From NCBI GenBank assembly GCA_022560615.1, contig JADFSR010000015.1, forward strand, positions 28,826 to 92,825: 64,000 nt of DNA. The letters run 5' to 3'. The notes under the pieces are model-generated. The model saw nothing but the letters and a program-made list of their open reading frames with translations, was not told the DNA's origin and did not search any database. Shown piece after piece: positions 56,101 to 63,391 of the stretch (positions are counted from its first letter, which is position 1; each line of letters begins with the position of its first letter). The translations under genes were made by a program, and so were the position numbers. The DNA comes from Gemmatimonadota bacterium (GTDB taxonomy: Bacteria; Gemmatimonadota; Gemmatimonadetes; Longimicrobiales; Gaopeijiaceae).

Positions 56101-56341
56101 GTATTACATCGGCTCGGCGGACTGGAGGGCGCGCAATCTCCGGAGGAGGTTGGAGGTCGTGACGCCGGTCGATGACCCAGAGGCTCGTAAGGTGCTGCGG
56201 TCCCTGCTGGACGCTCAGCTCGCGGATCCGCGCGCATGGATTCTGCGCCCGGATGGGGTGTGGGAACGCCTGTCAGGTGACGGCCTCACGAGCCAAGAGC
56301 AATTCATGATGTTGGAGGAGAACGGCCGCACGGCGCGTTGA
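53183..56341 (+). CDS. ppk: CYTH (VTC-like) :: Nudix-like :: polyphosphate kinase 1 fusion
   Basis: 1052 residues; the start at 53183 overlaps the upstream stop (ATGA), and the longer open frame before it is antisense-like. Residues ~1-205 are CYTH/VTC-like ('LLLRKTYFDTPGGLLRERGM', 'TLRLRMEAQGRQVVELTIQ', 'FYEITLTEV'), but the N-terminal ExExK is absent. Residues ~215-345 look Nudix-like ('VALLILQDGKVALLDGKKGL') with a degenerate Nudix box. Residues ~370-1050 are full-length PPK1: 'FSSNLDEFFVVRVARLKEE', 'SIKLTLYRTGRDSPVMEALL', catalytic His in 'GYKTHAKTALVVRQE', 'HIGTGNYNATTARFYTDLG' and the second His in 'ILGRFLEHSRIVYFENAG'. PPK1 makes polyphosphate from ATP. No ribosome gap separates the parts, so this is one polypeptide. 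Confidence 0.88.
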   Translation: MSRRLNLPVQDIALLEQLAASRRLGGMFAGKSTFLLLRKTYFDTPGGLLRERGMTLRLRMEAQGRQVVELTIQDDLNLQGVVEETVLETPAVGGGLYSTICGASEVATRVREVVDPAALRPQLAIDIDRETRDLRARWWGRPQHRVSFDHVVAHAPGVTRAFYEITLTEVMPGRRSLEALGQRLRTEHKIEMDGHDSLERMRVALTGTTEARVEIPHEVRVALLILQDGKVALLDGKKGLTLPDTHGAGEELAREFLQELLALDSGGVELDLIGFAPPRKGGADLEVWLHVRPPMSEEPRAFIWVPLDELMERVGGPQLRDPGLVAALLLLVRSEIGLRLLRDSQARAEEPIQLPLAERDPSLEAGSGDDDFLDLELSILDFNQRVLELAEDDSVPLLERFFFLSIFSSNLDEFFVVRVARLKEEADLGPTGKGEALSARQLLDLVAIRVRALMARQYECLTQMLLPELAERGIRLRRWDELRADQRDALSTKFSADLFPLLTPLAMSAGPGRSFPRLPSLGLSLATVLRKEGESETEFGYVPIPDSLPRFVTIPGTKDLVGTGELIMAHVARLFPSFEVQGVHAFRVSRMSDVEIDEDSSGSLLAAVADEVEDRRFKPVIRIEVQASMPREVRAHLLRELRAERGSDSAPLKRVDVYEVDGPIDLRGFAEFTDLDVPGGRFPPYEPTHPLADDVSIFDVLAERDMLVHHPFEAFDNTVGRFLSEAADDPDVVSIKLTLYRTGRDSPVMEALLRALDAGKDVSVFVELKARFDEESNIEWTHRLTEAGAHVVYGVVGYKTHAKTALVVRQEADGVKRYVHIGTGNYNATTARFYTDLGLMSADPDLGADLSDFFNELTGGAGPPQKDFRRLLVAPSSLVQGIERMIKREIEHARAGRPARIQAKLNGLADRKVVKLLYRAAEEGVKIDLIIRSICTLRPGVPGLSEGIHVRSILGRFLEHSRIVYFENAGQSEYYIGSADWRARNLRRRLEVVTPVDDPEARKVLRSLLDAQLADPRAWILRPDGVWERLSGDGLTSQEQFMMLEENGRTAR

Positions 56342-56393
56342 GCGCTTCCGCCACCGTCGGTAACTTTCCGGCGCGGTTGACGAGGCCGCACGA

Positions 56394-56444
56394 GCGCCTG
56401 TAGCTCAGCTGGATAGAGCATCGGCCTTCTAACTAGCCAGGCGT
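56394..56444 (+). pseudogene. Internally deleted tRNA-Arg(TCT)
   Basis: GCGCCTG opens a normal tRNA 5' half: T, A, D-arm GCTC...GAGC, then TCGGC and loop CTTCTAA (anticodon TCT at 56428-56430). Instead of the 3' anticodon stem and T-arm, six bases follow and then CAGGCGT (56438-56444), which can pair with the 5' acceptor (seven pairs, one wobble). The variable loop and whole T-arm are missing, so this cannot be a working tRNA. It borders the phage-like genes. Confidence 0.65.
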
Positions 56445-56681
56445 TCGGTAGCGTGAGGCGAGAAAAGCCGTGTCGCTGAAGGACTTTCCTACGGCGGCAC
56501 GGCTCTACCGGGCCTGCCGTTCACGAACTTCCGGTACTGTCAGATCGCCGAAACCATATCTCCGGGGACGCGAACTTACACACTTACTTACACACTCAGC
56601 CGTGACCGCCGCTGGAACCCACTTACTCCCCGCAGGGGTCGCAGTCATGCGAATGAACTTCGACAGAGAGGAGTCAGGTAA

Positions 56682-57203
56682 ATGAAAGAGCACGAGCTCG
56701 CGGTGGTCGACGGTAACTCGACCCTACCGGAGGGCACCCAACAACCCGAGACAGCCAGAACCCTGGCGGACTGGGAGCCGACGCCGAGAGTGATAACGCC
56801 AGAGGAAGAGGAGTTGCTCGACTCGGTCACGGTATCACCCGTAGCCCCGGTCTACCTCAGAGCGCTGATCGCGACCGGGAACAGTATTGTCGCGTGCGCA
56901 GCCGTAGGGATCGACCCGTCGACACCCCGGAAGTGGAAGCGCAGAGACGCGCACTTCGCGGCGATCCTGGCTGACATCAGAGAGGAGATCGTAGAGCGCT
57001 GGAATGGGCTCGCCGAGTACCGAGCCCTGCGCGGCTTTGAAGAGCGCATCTACGACAAGCATGGCAATCTGGCTGGCCGGAAGATCAAGCAGGACCCGAG
57101 CTTCCTGCGAGCGATGCTAGGCGCCCAGGACCCCGAGCATTGGGGAGCTCGCAGTGAGCGGGACTCGAAGATCACGATCGTGATCATGGACGTCGATGAG
57201 TGA
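56682..57203 (+). CDS. Phage terminase small subunit-like protein
   Basis: 173 residues; GGAG about 9 bases before ATG. The central region is a helix-turn-helix ('NSIVACAAVGIDPSTPRKWK' then 'RRDAHFAAILADIREEIVER') followed by 'YRALRGFEERIYDKHGNLAG' and 'SFLRAMLGAQDPEHWGA', the order seen in terminase small subunits and related HTH proteins of prophages. No large terminase follows: an overlapping ATG (57196) runs only 17 codons. With the broken tRNA next to it, I take it as a prophage or satellite remnant. Confidence 0.6.
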   Translation: MKEHELAVVDGNSTLPEGTQQPETARTLADWEPTPRVITPEEEELLDSVTVSPVAPVYLRALIATGNSIVACAAVGIDPSTPRKWKRRDAHFAAILADIREEIVERWNGLAEYRALRGFEERIYDKHGNLAGRKIKQDPSFLRAMLGAQDPEHWGARSERDSKITIVIMDVDE

Positions 57204-57523
57204 AGCGGCGGCGTGGACCTCCAAAGAGCGCAAGATGTTGCGTGCTTAAGCTCGCGCCACCGTTCGGTAAGGTTTCACCCCCCGTCACTACCCCCCACGC
57301 GCGTGAGGCAAAATGCAAGCTCTTGCAACCTTTTTGGCCTTCAGACTCCGCATGGATATGCACGGCCCCAGCGCATGAGAGCAGCGCATAAAGCTCCATC
57401 CGGTGCATTGATGACCGCCAATACCTTGGAAGCCCAAGGGATTCGGGGCTTCAGGGCCGACAGAAGAGCTTCGTGTAAGAGCTATTATGTTACCTTGGCC
57501 ACCCCAAAACGGCCGATTCCTGA
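57204..57523. other. Gene-poor stretch after the terminase-like gene
   Basis: Contains a 17-codon frame from an ATG overlapping the terminase stop (57196-57249, 'MSEAAAWTSKERKMLRA'), perhaps the decapitated start of a following phage gene. After it no frame with a ribosome site and no RNA or hairpin is apparent. Confidence 0.4.
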
Positions 57524-57886
57524 GTGATTATGCACGGACGTTCGACCGAATGGGTAGAGATCACGGTGGACGACATCTCCCGGCTCGACTCAGACCCCTC
57601 GGTCGACAAGACCCCAGACCAGCCTTGCAGCGATGTGGACTACGTCGAGGACGTCATCCTCCTGTTCCACACCTCGATCGGGGGCACCATCCACTCCACA
57701 TTGGATGCACTCAGCCAGCGGTGGGGAGGCTCGAAAGGCGACGTAGCCAAGAGCCTCTCACATATCGGCGCGACCACTGGGGTTGATGTGCTGATCCGCT
57801 GGTCCGACCAAGTGGTCCGGATCGTCAGACTCTTCGTCGGCCCGACCTGGGGTGTGTTCGGTAGCCAGCCCCACGCCGACGCATAG
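57524..57886 (+). CDS. Hypothetical protein
   Basis: 120 codons from a GTG at 57524 (or ATG at 57530); no strong ribosome site. The sequence 'STEWVEITVDDISRLDSDPS' and 'TIHSTLDALSQRWGGSKGDV' then 'AKSLSHIGATTGVDVLIRWS' suggests a helical regulator-like fold, but no family is recognised. It lies in the accessory segment after the terminase-like gene. Confidence 0.4.
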   Translation: MIMHGRSTEWVEITVDDISRLDSDPSVDKTPDQPCSDVDYVEDVILLFHTSIGGTIHSTLDALSQRWGGSKGDVAKSLSHIGATTGVDVLIRWSDQVVRIVRLFVGPTWGVFGSQPHADA

Positions 57887-58358
57887 TTGCGGCAGGCCCC
57901 TGAGCGCTCACACACGCGCTACGTAGGCCTTGGGGGTACGGCGGTGGTACTCCAAGCGACTTTCGGGGTTTCTACGGGCACTCAGGACGTTCGGGGCACG
58001 CCTGGGGTCAGGTATTCAGGGCCCCTAGCTTTTTTTCACGGGGTCGGTTCACAGTACGTATATAGTCTGCCCTGGCGATTTTTCCCGTTTTTTGAAATCG
58101 AGGTTGGAGGGACGCCTATCTCGCCAGCAGGATCAAGCCGATACGATCACCACGCCTTCCACGAAGACGCGAAGCCAAGGGACCTGAGCCTTCAAAGTCG
58201 GAGCGGACACTTCCATGCTGTTTGCGGATGCCCTGTTGTTGCAGGAAAACTCTGGTGACGTCGCAGCACATTGGCCATGGTCGAGCGGGCGGACACACGG
58301 CCGAACGCCGATGGGTGGAGCGACTGGTCCAATGAAGCGGGACAGGCGGTCGCACCAT
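57887..58358. other. AT-richer intergenic stretch without gene
   Basis: 472 bases. 58028-58100 is locally T-rich (CTTTTTTTCACG, GATTTTTCCCGTTTTTTG), unlike the surrounding GC-rich DNA. Short open frames on either strand lack ribosome sites and recognisable sequence. No RNA gene seen. Confidence 0.4.
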
Positions 58359-60107
58359 CTACCGATAGGCTGACAACAGGTCGTGATCCGGCCAACTGGT
58401 GATCGCGTCTATTGCTGGCTGGAGGTTAGGCCAGGCACCGGGAGGTCTCCGATTGAGAAGTAGTGTCCAGGTGGTGCCATCCGCCTGCCGTGTGAGGACG
58501 GCGTAGCCGCCATTGGGCAATCCCGAGTGATTCCAGGTCAACCCATCGGCCTCTGGCGATATGCCCCAGAAGTTCGTGTAGTAGAAGCCGGCTCCCGGAA
58601 ACGTGGCTGCGTTCCGCTCGACCATGAGATCGACAGTGTTCGGCTGGAGAAGCCTCGTCGAGCCGTTCAGGCCCTCGACCCCGTTCATGAGCCGAATCAG
58701 GTCGATCGCCGATCCGATCCAGCTGCCCGAGGCCCCCCAATAGATTAGCCCCAATGGCTGGTACCCCTCCGGGGCCGCGTTCTCATCGTAGTACACCGGC
58801 TCCTGCGGTTCCTGCTCCGCAGGGTCCCCGCTCCCGTACTTCGCGCGAGTCACACCGACCGGCGCGAAGATGTTGGTTCGGACCCAGGTTTCGTAGTCGA
58901 CCCCGGTGACGTGCGAAATGTATTGGGCCACGGCCTGGGCCGAGTAGTTTTGGTAGGCGTAGGTCATGCCGGGATCGTGGTCCAACCGGACCCCGCGTCC
59001 ATAGCGGAACAGTTGAGCGGGGTCGCTCAGGCCGTCCCGCCACACGCCGCTCCAGACCGCATCGTCGACCTCACGGCTGCTATCCCAGCCACCCGCGTGG
59101 TCGAGCAAATTGCCGAGGGTGATCGTCTCGATGCGTGGGTCCTCGATCTCGCCCGACAGGACGGGCAGGTATGACAGCGCCACGAAGGGGAGATCGTTGC
59201 GCGACATGGCGCCGGCCTCAATTAGCTTCATCGCGGCGATGCCTACGATGGGCTTGGATACGCTGCCGTAGCGGAGCAAGTGGTCGGGCTCCATCGCCTC
59301 GCCAGCAGCTATGTCCGCCATTCCGTATCCGCGCGCTAGGACGAGACGTCCGTCCCGAGCCACAGCCAGTGTGGCCCCAGGGATCTGGTTGTCTCTCAGG
59401 TAGGCGACCACCGCCGCATCTATCCCCCCAAGGCTAGCCACTTGTACGCCGCGAATGGTAAAGATGTCGACACTCACAAATGAACCCGCCGATACCTGGC
59501 CGGCGGACGCTATGATGGTCGCCGTGCCCGGCGATATCGCGGTTACGACGCCATCGGAGACCTTCGCGATGGTGGAATCCGACGTAGCCCACATCATGCC
59601 GTCGTCGGTCAACGCGTTACCGTTCTGGTCTCTGGCCGTGGCCGTGATTTGAGCCGTATCGCCGAGTTCCCAGAAGCGGAGTGCTGTATCAGACAGTTCG
59701 ATGCTAACCGCCACTTGTAGAACGGTCACAGCTGTCGAGGCTTTAGCTGACCCCGAGCTGGCGGTTATCGTCGCAGAGCCATCGCCCACTGCCGTCACCA
59801 GCCCCGAGGACGAAACCGTGGCAACCTGAGTGTTCGCAGAGGCCCAGGAAACCGTGGCTCCCCCCATCGTGTGTCCGTTCTGATCCCTCACCGTTGCAGT
59901 GAGCTGCCGCGTCTCTCCGACCGACGAGAAACTCAGCGTCGTCGGTGAGATTGATACGGCCGTCGCAGTGGGAGGTTGCGGGCCATCAGTATCGGTCGGC
60001 GACCCTGTCCGATCGCAGCCGGCAAGGCTGACGAGTAGAAAGGTCAAGAGGCGGCAGACCTGCATTCGCGTTATTCGTCCAAGGCAGTGACGATGGATCG
60101 GTCTCAT
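58359..60107 (-). CDS. Beta-lactamase-family serine hydrolase lipoprotein with two Ig-like (Big_2) domains
   Basis: 582 residues; GGGAGG seven bases before the 60107 ATG. Lipoprotein signal 'MQVCRLLTFLLVSLAG' then Cys (lipobox LAGC, Cys31). Two Big_2 domains at ~45-130 and ~133-220 ('SFSSVGETRQLTATVRDQNG', 'WASANTQVATVSSSGLVTAV', 'TAQITATARDQNGNALTDDG'). The C-terminal ~350 residues are a class-C-like serine hydrolase: SxxK as 'YGSVSKPIVG', YxN as 'YAYQNYSAQ' and the third motif as 'NHSGLPNGG'. The family includes esterases, D-peptidases and beta-lactamases; the substrate is unknown. Surface anchoring by the lipid and Ig-like stalk is likely. Confidence 0.9.
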   Translation of the reverse strand: MRPIHRHCLGRITRMQVCRLLTFLLVSLAGCDRTGSPTDTDGPQPPTATAVSISPTTLSFSSVGETRQLTATVRDQNGHTMGGATVSWASANTQVATVSSSGLVTAVGDGSATITASSGSAKASTAVTVLQVAVSIELSDTALRFWELGDTAQITATARDQNGNALTDDGMMWATSDSTIAKVSDGVVTAISPGTATIIASAGQVSAGSFVSVDIFTIRGVQVASLGGIDAAVVAYLRDNQIPGATLAVARDGRLVLARGYGMADIAAGEAMEPDHLLRYGSVSKPIVGIAAMKLIEAGAMSRNDLPFVALSYLPVLSGEIEDPRIETITLGNLLDHAGGWDSSREVDDAVWSGVWRDGLSDPAQLFRYGRGVRLDHDPGMTYAYQNYSAQAVAQYISHVTGVDYETWVRTNIFAPVGVTRAKYGSGDPAEQEPQEPVYYDENAAPEGYQPLGLIYWGASGSWIGSAIDLIRLMNGVEGLNGSTRLLQPNTVDLMVERNAATFPGAGFYYTNFWGISPEADGLTWNHSGLPNGGYAVLTRQADGTTWTLLLNRRPPGAWPNLQPAIDAITSWPDHDLLSAYR

Positions 60108-60364
60108 CCTTTAGCCTCCCTACGCGTAATTACCGATTGTAAACCCAGCGCACCAGGGATCTTTTGCTCCGTACACGGTAGTGCCTAGAGGCGCGTATGC
60201 AAATTGGGCGCGAGCGGGTCATGGGGGAGCCTCCAGCAAAGGACGATGTGCCGCCGACGACTGGAGACGATGAGCCGACGTGACCGCTTTCCAAGCAGCG
60301 TCCCTGCCAGCATGTGAGCGGCCCGCCGTCCTCGTGCCTCCTGGTAGATGACACGGATGTAGGG

Positions 60365-60670
60365 TCAGAGATGTGCGCCGCCCGCCACGAGCCCTGGACG
60401 CTCGGCAAACCAGACTGGTGCCAAACTTCCGTTGGTCGCTCGCAGGATGTGCGGATGCTGCAGGTTCGCGGTCGTCTTGATCTCGGCCAGGAAGCGCTCG
60501 GCTCCGACTACGGCTGCGAGTTCGGGCTTCAGCACCTTCAGCGCGACCTGGCGCTCGTGCTTGATGTCCTCGGCGAGGTAGACGGTGGCCATGCCGCCCT
60601 CACCGAGTTCGGACCCGATGCGGTAGCGGCCTTCTAGGGCTGCGTTCAGGCGCGTGATGGCTTCGCTCAT
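60365..60670 (-). pseudogene. Ser/Thr protein kinase N-lobe fragment (copy 3 of 4)
   Basis: 101 codons: 'MSEAITRLNAALEGRYRIGS', Gly loop 'GEGGMATVYLAEDIKHERQ', 'VALKVLKPELAAVVGAERFL' (Lys and helix C Glu) and 'AEIKTTANLQHPHIL'. After 'HPHIL' the sequence is unrelated ('RATNGSLAPVW'...) and stops. The C-lobe is absent. The leader bases 60671-60715 match those of copies 2 and 4. Confidence 0.85.
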
Positions 60671-60748
60671 GCGCTCAAGATGCGGCGCAGGTCAGCAGAG
60701 CGCGAGTAGAATCCCTTCAGTCTCCCTTCATCGAGACACCCTCGGTGC

Positions 60749-61303
60749 TTAGCGCCCAACCGGGAACGATACGGACCATTCAAGTCGCCCGCTCGGCCTC
60801 AGTCGCACGTCCGGTCGTGGCGACATCGGCACCTCTTCCCATCTGTCAGTCTTGAACGGAGCCCCGACGAGGGCACCGATGACGGAAAATCCTAGGGCCA
60901 CCACTCCGACTGCGACGACCAAGGGCGCCACATCAACGATGGTGCAGTTTGACGAAGCGCAGAGTTGCACGGCGGTTACCGCTCCCAGACCACCACCGAC
61001 CAAGGCTCCGATGATGCAAACGCCCTTCGAAACAGCACTTTTCTGGCCACGCTGTACTTCGAGCCATTCCAGCGACGTGAGCGGGAGAAGAAGCAGTTCG
61101 CCCCCGTCCTGGCCGATCTGGAGCCCCAACTCGGTCTCGTCCAGCGTGCGCACGAAGCCATCGTGTGTGGCACCTTCGAGGGTGTGGGCTCGTACTCGCT
61201 CACCAACGACGACCGGCGATACGTCCTGCGCTACTACCTGGGTCGGCACACCGCCGATGAGGCACGCCACTGAACAGACAGCGTTCACGAACGGGAACCG
61301 CAT
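60749..61303 (-). CDS. Exported glycine-zipper protein with SH3-like start
   Basis: 184 residues; the signal runs to 'TQVVAQ'. Residues ~30-90 read as a small beta domain ('VVGERVRAHTLEGATHDGFV', 'LGLQIGQDGGELLLLPLTSL', 'EWLEVQRGQ'). Two hydrophobic, glycine-spaced segments follow ('GALVGGGLGAVTAV', 'VGVVALGFSVIGALVGAPF'). This layout recurs in uncharacterised proteins of the same kind of bacteria; probably envelope associated. No catalytic residues. Confidence 0.7.
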   Translation of the reverse strand: MRFPFVNAVCSVACLIGGVPTQVVAQDVSPVVVGERVRAHTLEGATHDGFVRTLDETELGLQIGQDGGELLLLPLTSLEWLEVQRGQKSAVSKGVCIIGALVGGGLGAVTAVQLCASSNCTIVDVAPLVVAVGVVALGFSVIGALVGAPFKTDRWEEVPMSPRPDVRLRPSGRLEWSVSFPVGR

Positions 61304-61515
61304 GACCTAATCCTCCCCTCTTCGCAGCAAGTGCGTGCGTCTCCGCAGACGAACGTCGGAAGATCACGCTCGTTCCGCGCCTGGGGGAGGCGATTACAGG
61401 GTATGCGGTACTGCTGAAAAGGGCCAGTAGACTCGTCTCTGCCGCGCTCGCTACAGCAGAACCAGCGGCAGCCCCAGCGCGAACAGCGCGCTCACGCCTG
61501 CGAAGCCCACATGAG

Positions 61516-61550
61516 CCAAAAGCCCCGAACGCCGCTGGGACGCTCGGGGC
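61516..61550 (-). terminator. Rho-independent terminator (minus strand)
   Basis: Read on the minus strand: GCCCCGA stem (61550-61544), ~15-base loop, TCGGGGC (61528-61522), then TTTTGG. It lies 23 bases beyond the stop codon of the small secreted peptide gene at 61573. Confidence 0.75.
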
Positions 61551-61572
61551 CTCACGACCGCTGGCTCGACCC

Positions 61573-61782
61573 TTAGCCGCCGCAGTTCGGCGGACATTCC
61601 CCTACGAACGTGTCCCCGTGCGCCAAGTGTGCTAACAACGCTGCCATCCCGACGGTGATAGTCTTGCCCTTGTGGACAATCGTGACCTTGGGAAGTCCCG
61701 CCTCTGCCGCCCTTGGTTGGACAAGCGCCAGGACGGTGAGAGCCAACACAATGGCGGTGAACTTCTTCGCGAGTCGCTTCAA
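61573..61782 (-). CDS. Small secreted peptide carrying one 'HKGKTITV...HLAHGDT' motif
   Basis: The frame is open to 61959, but the signal peptide begins at a TTG (61782) with GAGAGG about 12 bases upstream, giving 69 residues: 'KRLAKKFTAIVLALTVLALV', cleavage near 'AAEA', and a ~41-residue mature peptide 'GLPKVTIVHKGKTITVGMAA' ending in 'HLAHGDTFVGECPPNCGG'. The 'HKGKTITV..AHLAHGDT..C' block is known as a short module in larger secreted proteins; here it is the entire protein. The Cys, His and Asp could bind metal. A terminator follows, supporting a real transcript. The upstream part of the frame has no homology and is probably untranslated. Confidence 0.6.
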   Translation of the reverse strand: MKRLAKKFTAIVLALTVLALVQPRAAEAGLPKVTIVHKGKTITVGMAALLAHLAHGDTFVGECPPNCGG

Positions 61783-61856
61783 ATACCCATAGGCCTCTCG
61801 TTCCCCTTCGGCCCGCTCAACCCCACCCCCCCGAAGCGGCTCAGTCCAACTGAATC

Positions 61857-61913
61857 GTTTCCACACTCTCAGGTCCATCGCCTTGCCAGCTACGCGCGTG
61901 AGAGTGTGGAAAC
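61857..61913. repeat. 15-bp perfect inverted repeat
   Basis: GTTTCCACACTCTCA (61857-61871) and its exact complement TGAGAGTGTGGAAAC (61899-61913) flank 27 bases. It lies directly beside the truncated 3' end of the HTH pseudogene (stop at 61919). There is no T-run on either side, so a terminator is less likely than a transposon/MITE end or protein-binding site. Confidence 0.8.
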
Positions 61914-61918
61914 AATCC

Positions 61919-62183
61919 TTATTTGTTAGGCCGCCCGGCATTCGGAATCTTTCCCTCACGCACGAGTCTGCCGAGGTGATCCGCTGAGTAGCCGCTCTCG
62001 GCGGCGGCCCGCTGGAGGGTGAGGACCTCGTCGTTCTCGGCGGCCAGGGCCTCCTCTAGGCCTCCTCTTGGCCTCTAGGCCATGCGCGCAACGCTCGTAG
62101 GTGATAGCGATGGGATCTTCGGCGTGCTCCCGAAAGATTTCAGCCCTTGTCAGCCACTCTTCGGCGAGGTCAGACAGCCGCAT
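61919..62183 (-). pseudogene. Frameshifted helix-turn-helix (excisionase-like) gene
   Basis: The first ~37 codons ('MRLSDLAEEWLTRAEIFREH', 'AEDPIAITYERCAHGLE') are in one frame and the DNA-binding part ('ENDEVLTLQRAAAESGYSAD', 'HLGRLVREGKIPNAGRPN') is in another. Between them lies a duplicated GAGGCC/AGAGGAGGCC stretch (62045-62080), which looks like the slippage that caused the shift. The end is also cut: after 'GRPNK' comes TAA, where relatives continue with a basic tail. MerR/excisionase-type fold; the intact gene would be ~90 residues. Confidence 0.6.
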
Positions 62184-62236
62184 CAGTCTCTCGCTCCCAG
62201 TCCCCGTCGATCAGGCCGGTGGGGGGCGAGGGCCGT

Positions 62237-63391
62237 CTAGTTGCCGCTCATGGGTCGGGCTTCGAACGTAGTCGTCATGAGCTGGTCGTCCCAGCCACCC
62301 GTCACGTGAATCAGCGCCTTCGCATCGAATAAGAAGGCCTTGATGAGGTTGTGGTTCAGGTAGGCGTACACGCCCTCCTGTCTAAACGTGTACACGGCGG
62401 CGGCCGTACCTCCCGCTACGACACCCCAGGACTCGAGCCCCTCATCGGGTCGGTTGTTGAACTTGCCACTCGGCCAGACCCAGTCTCCGTGGCCCCCGAT
62501 CAAGTGCGGGAAGGACGGATTGTTGGCCTGTGAGTGTAGCATGAGAATCGTCTCGCCCACTTCGGCTTCCAGCCTAATATCCTCGGTCAGCGCTCCGTAG
62601 GTGCCGTTGAAAGCGATATGGGTCGGTACGAGGCCTCGCATCACTTCGAGCATCGGAGCCATCTGAAGCGCGAAATTGTCGAAGCGCTTGGACGTCCCGT
62701 CGTCGTTCATGGGGACGTAGAAGTCCTGCTCACCGAAGTAGAACGCCCGGTCATAGCGGACGGGATTCCCGTAGCCGTCGCGCAGCCCTTCACGTGGAAG
62801 CACGAGGATAGCGCCGTTCCCACCGGATACCACATGGTACGGAACCCTTTCCCCGCCCGGGGCACAGTGGTACACGAAGAACCCGGCCTTTTCCGCCCGC
62901 CAAAGCAGTCCCACTTCTTGCCCGGGATCGACCATGGTCAGGGCTCCGCCGCCGAGTGCGCCCGTTGATGCGTGAAAGTCGATGTTATGGGCGCGTCGAT
63001 TGCCGGCCCCGGTCTCACCGAACCGAATGGTGTCCGTGGTGCCGTTTACGAGTGTCAGGTTGACCCAATCCCATTGGAAGACAACCGGAACAGGACCGGG
63101 CACGCTGTTGTTGAACGCCATCTGCCAGACGAACACGTCGGGCGCGATCTCGACCTCTCGTTCAGCGATCTCGAGACGGATGTTCACGATTCGGGGCGGT
63201 CCGCTGGCCACCTGGTCGTGAATCGGCAGGAAGGGTGGCGCGACGAGCTCCTGGTCTACGGACTCAGCATCCTGCCGACTAAAGCTCACGATCGCGGGAT
63301 CTGGTTCGACCTTCCACCCGTTTCCCGACGTGTCCTGAGAGCACGCGGGAAGAAGCAGAAGGGAAAGCGAGAGTGTTGCTATGCGTTTCAT
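62237..63391 (-). CDS. nirK: Copper-containing nitrite reductase, NirK type (axial Met missing)
   Basis: 384 residues, lipoprotein signal 'MKRIATLSLSLLLLPAC' (Cys17). Two cupredoxin domains. Type-1 and type-2 copper ligands are readable: His135 and His140 with catalytic Asp138 in 'HNIDFHASTGALGGGALTMV', His175-Cys176 in 'FVYHCAPGGERVPYHVVSGG' and His186, then the second-domain His residues in 'FPHLIGGHGDWVWPSGKF' and 'GVYAYLNHNLIKA'. NirK reduces nitrite to NO. The usual 'SGM' axial Met of the type-1 site is Gly191 here ('SGGNG'). Length and the rest of the sequence are typical. No other denitrification gene is in view. Confidence 0.88.
   Translation of the reverse strand: MKRIATLSLSLLLLPACSQDTSGNGWKVEPDPAIVSFSRQDAESVDQELVAPPFLPIHDQVASGPPRIVNIRLEIAEREVEIAPDVFVWQMAFNNSVPGPVPVVFQWDWVNLTLVNGTTDTIRFGETGAGNRRAHNIDFHASTGALGGGALTMVDPGQEVGLLWRAEKAGFFVYHCAPGGERVPYHVVSGGNGAILVLPREGLRDGYGNPVRYDRAFYFGEQDFYVPMNDDGTSKRFDNFALQMAPMLEVMRGLVPTHIAFNGTYGALTEDIRLEAEVGETILMLHSQANNPSFPHLIGGHGDWVWPSGKFNNRPDEGLESWGVVAGGTAAAVYTFRQEGVYAYLNHNLIKAFLFDAKALIHVTGGWDDQLMTTTFEARPMSGN

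Noticed and set aside
56470..56685. 71-codon frame whose TGA overlaps the terminase-like start (ATGA)
   Set aside because: No ribosome site at the GTG, Thr/Leu/Arg-biased sequence with no recognisable family; the overlap may be chance. Kept out of the features but worth a homology search.
56394..56700. Group I intron in the tRNA-Arg anticodon loop
   Set aside because: No downstream 3' half of the tRNA (T-arm TTCGAxT) was found within several hundred bases, and the acceptor complement lies only six bases after the loop, so deletion is simpler.
58116..58358. Minus-strand frame upstream-adjacent to the serine hydrolase end
   Set aside because: Arg/Pro-rich translation, no ribosome site, and it lies in an AT-richer gap with no similarity I recognise.
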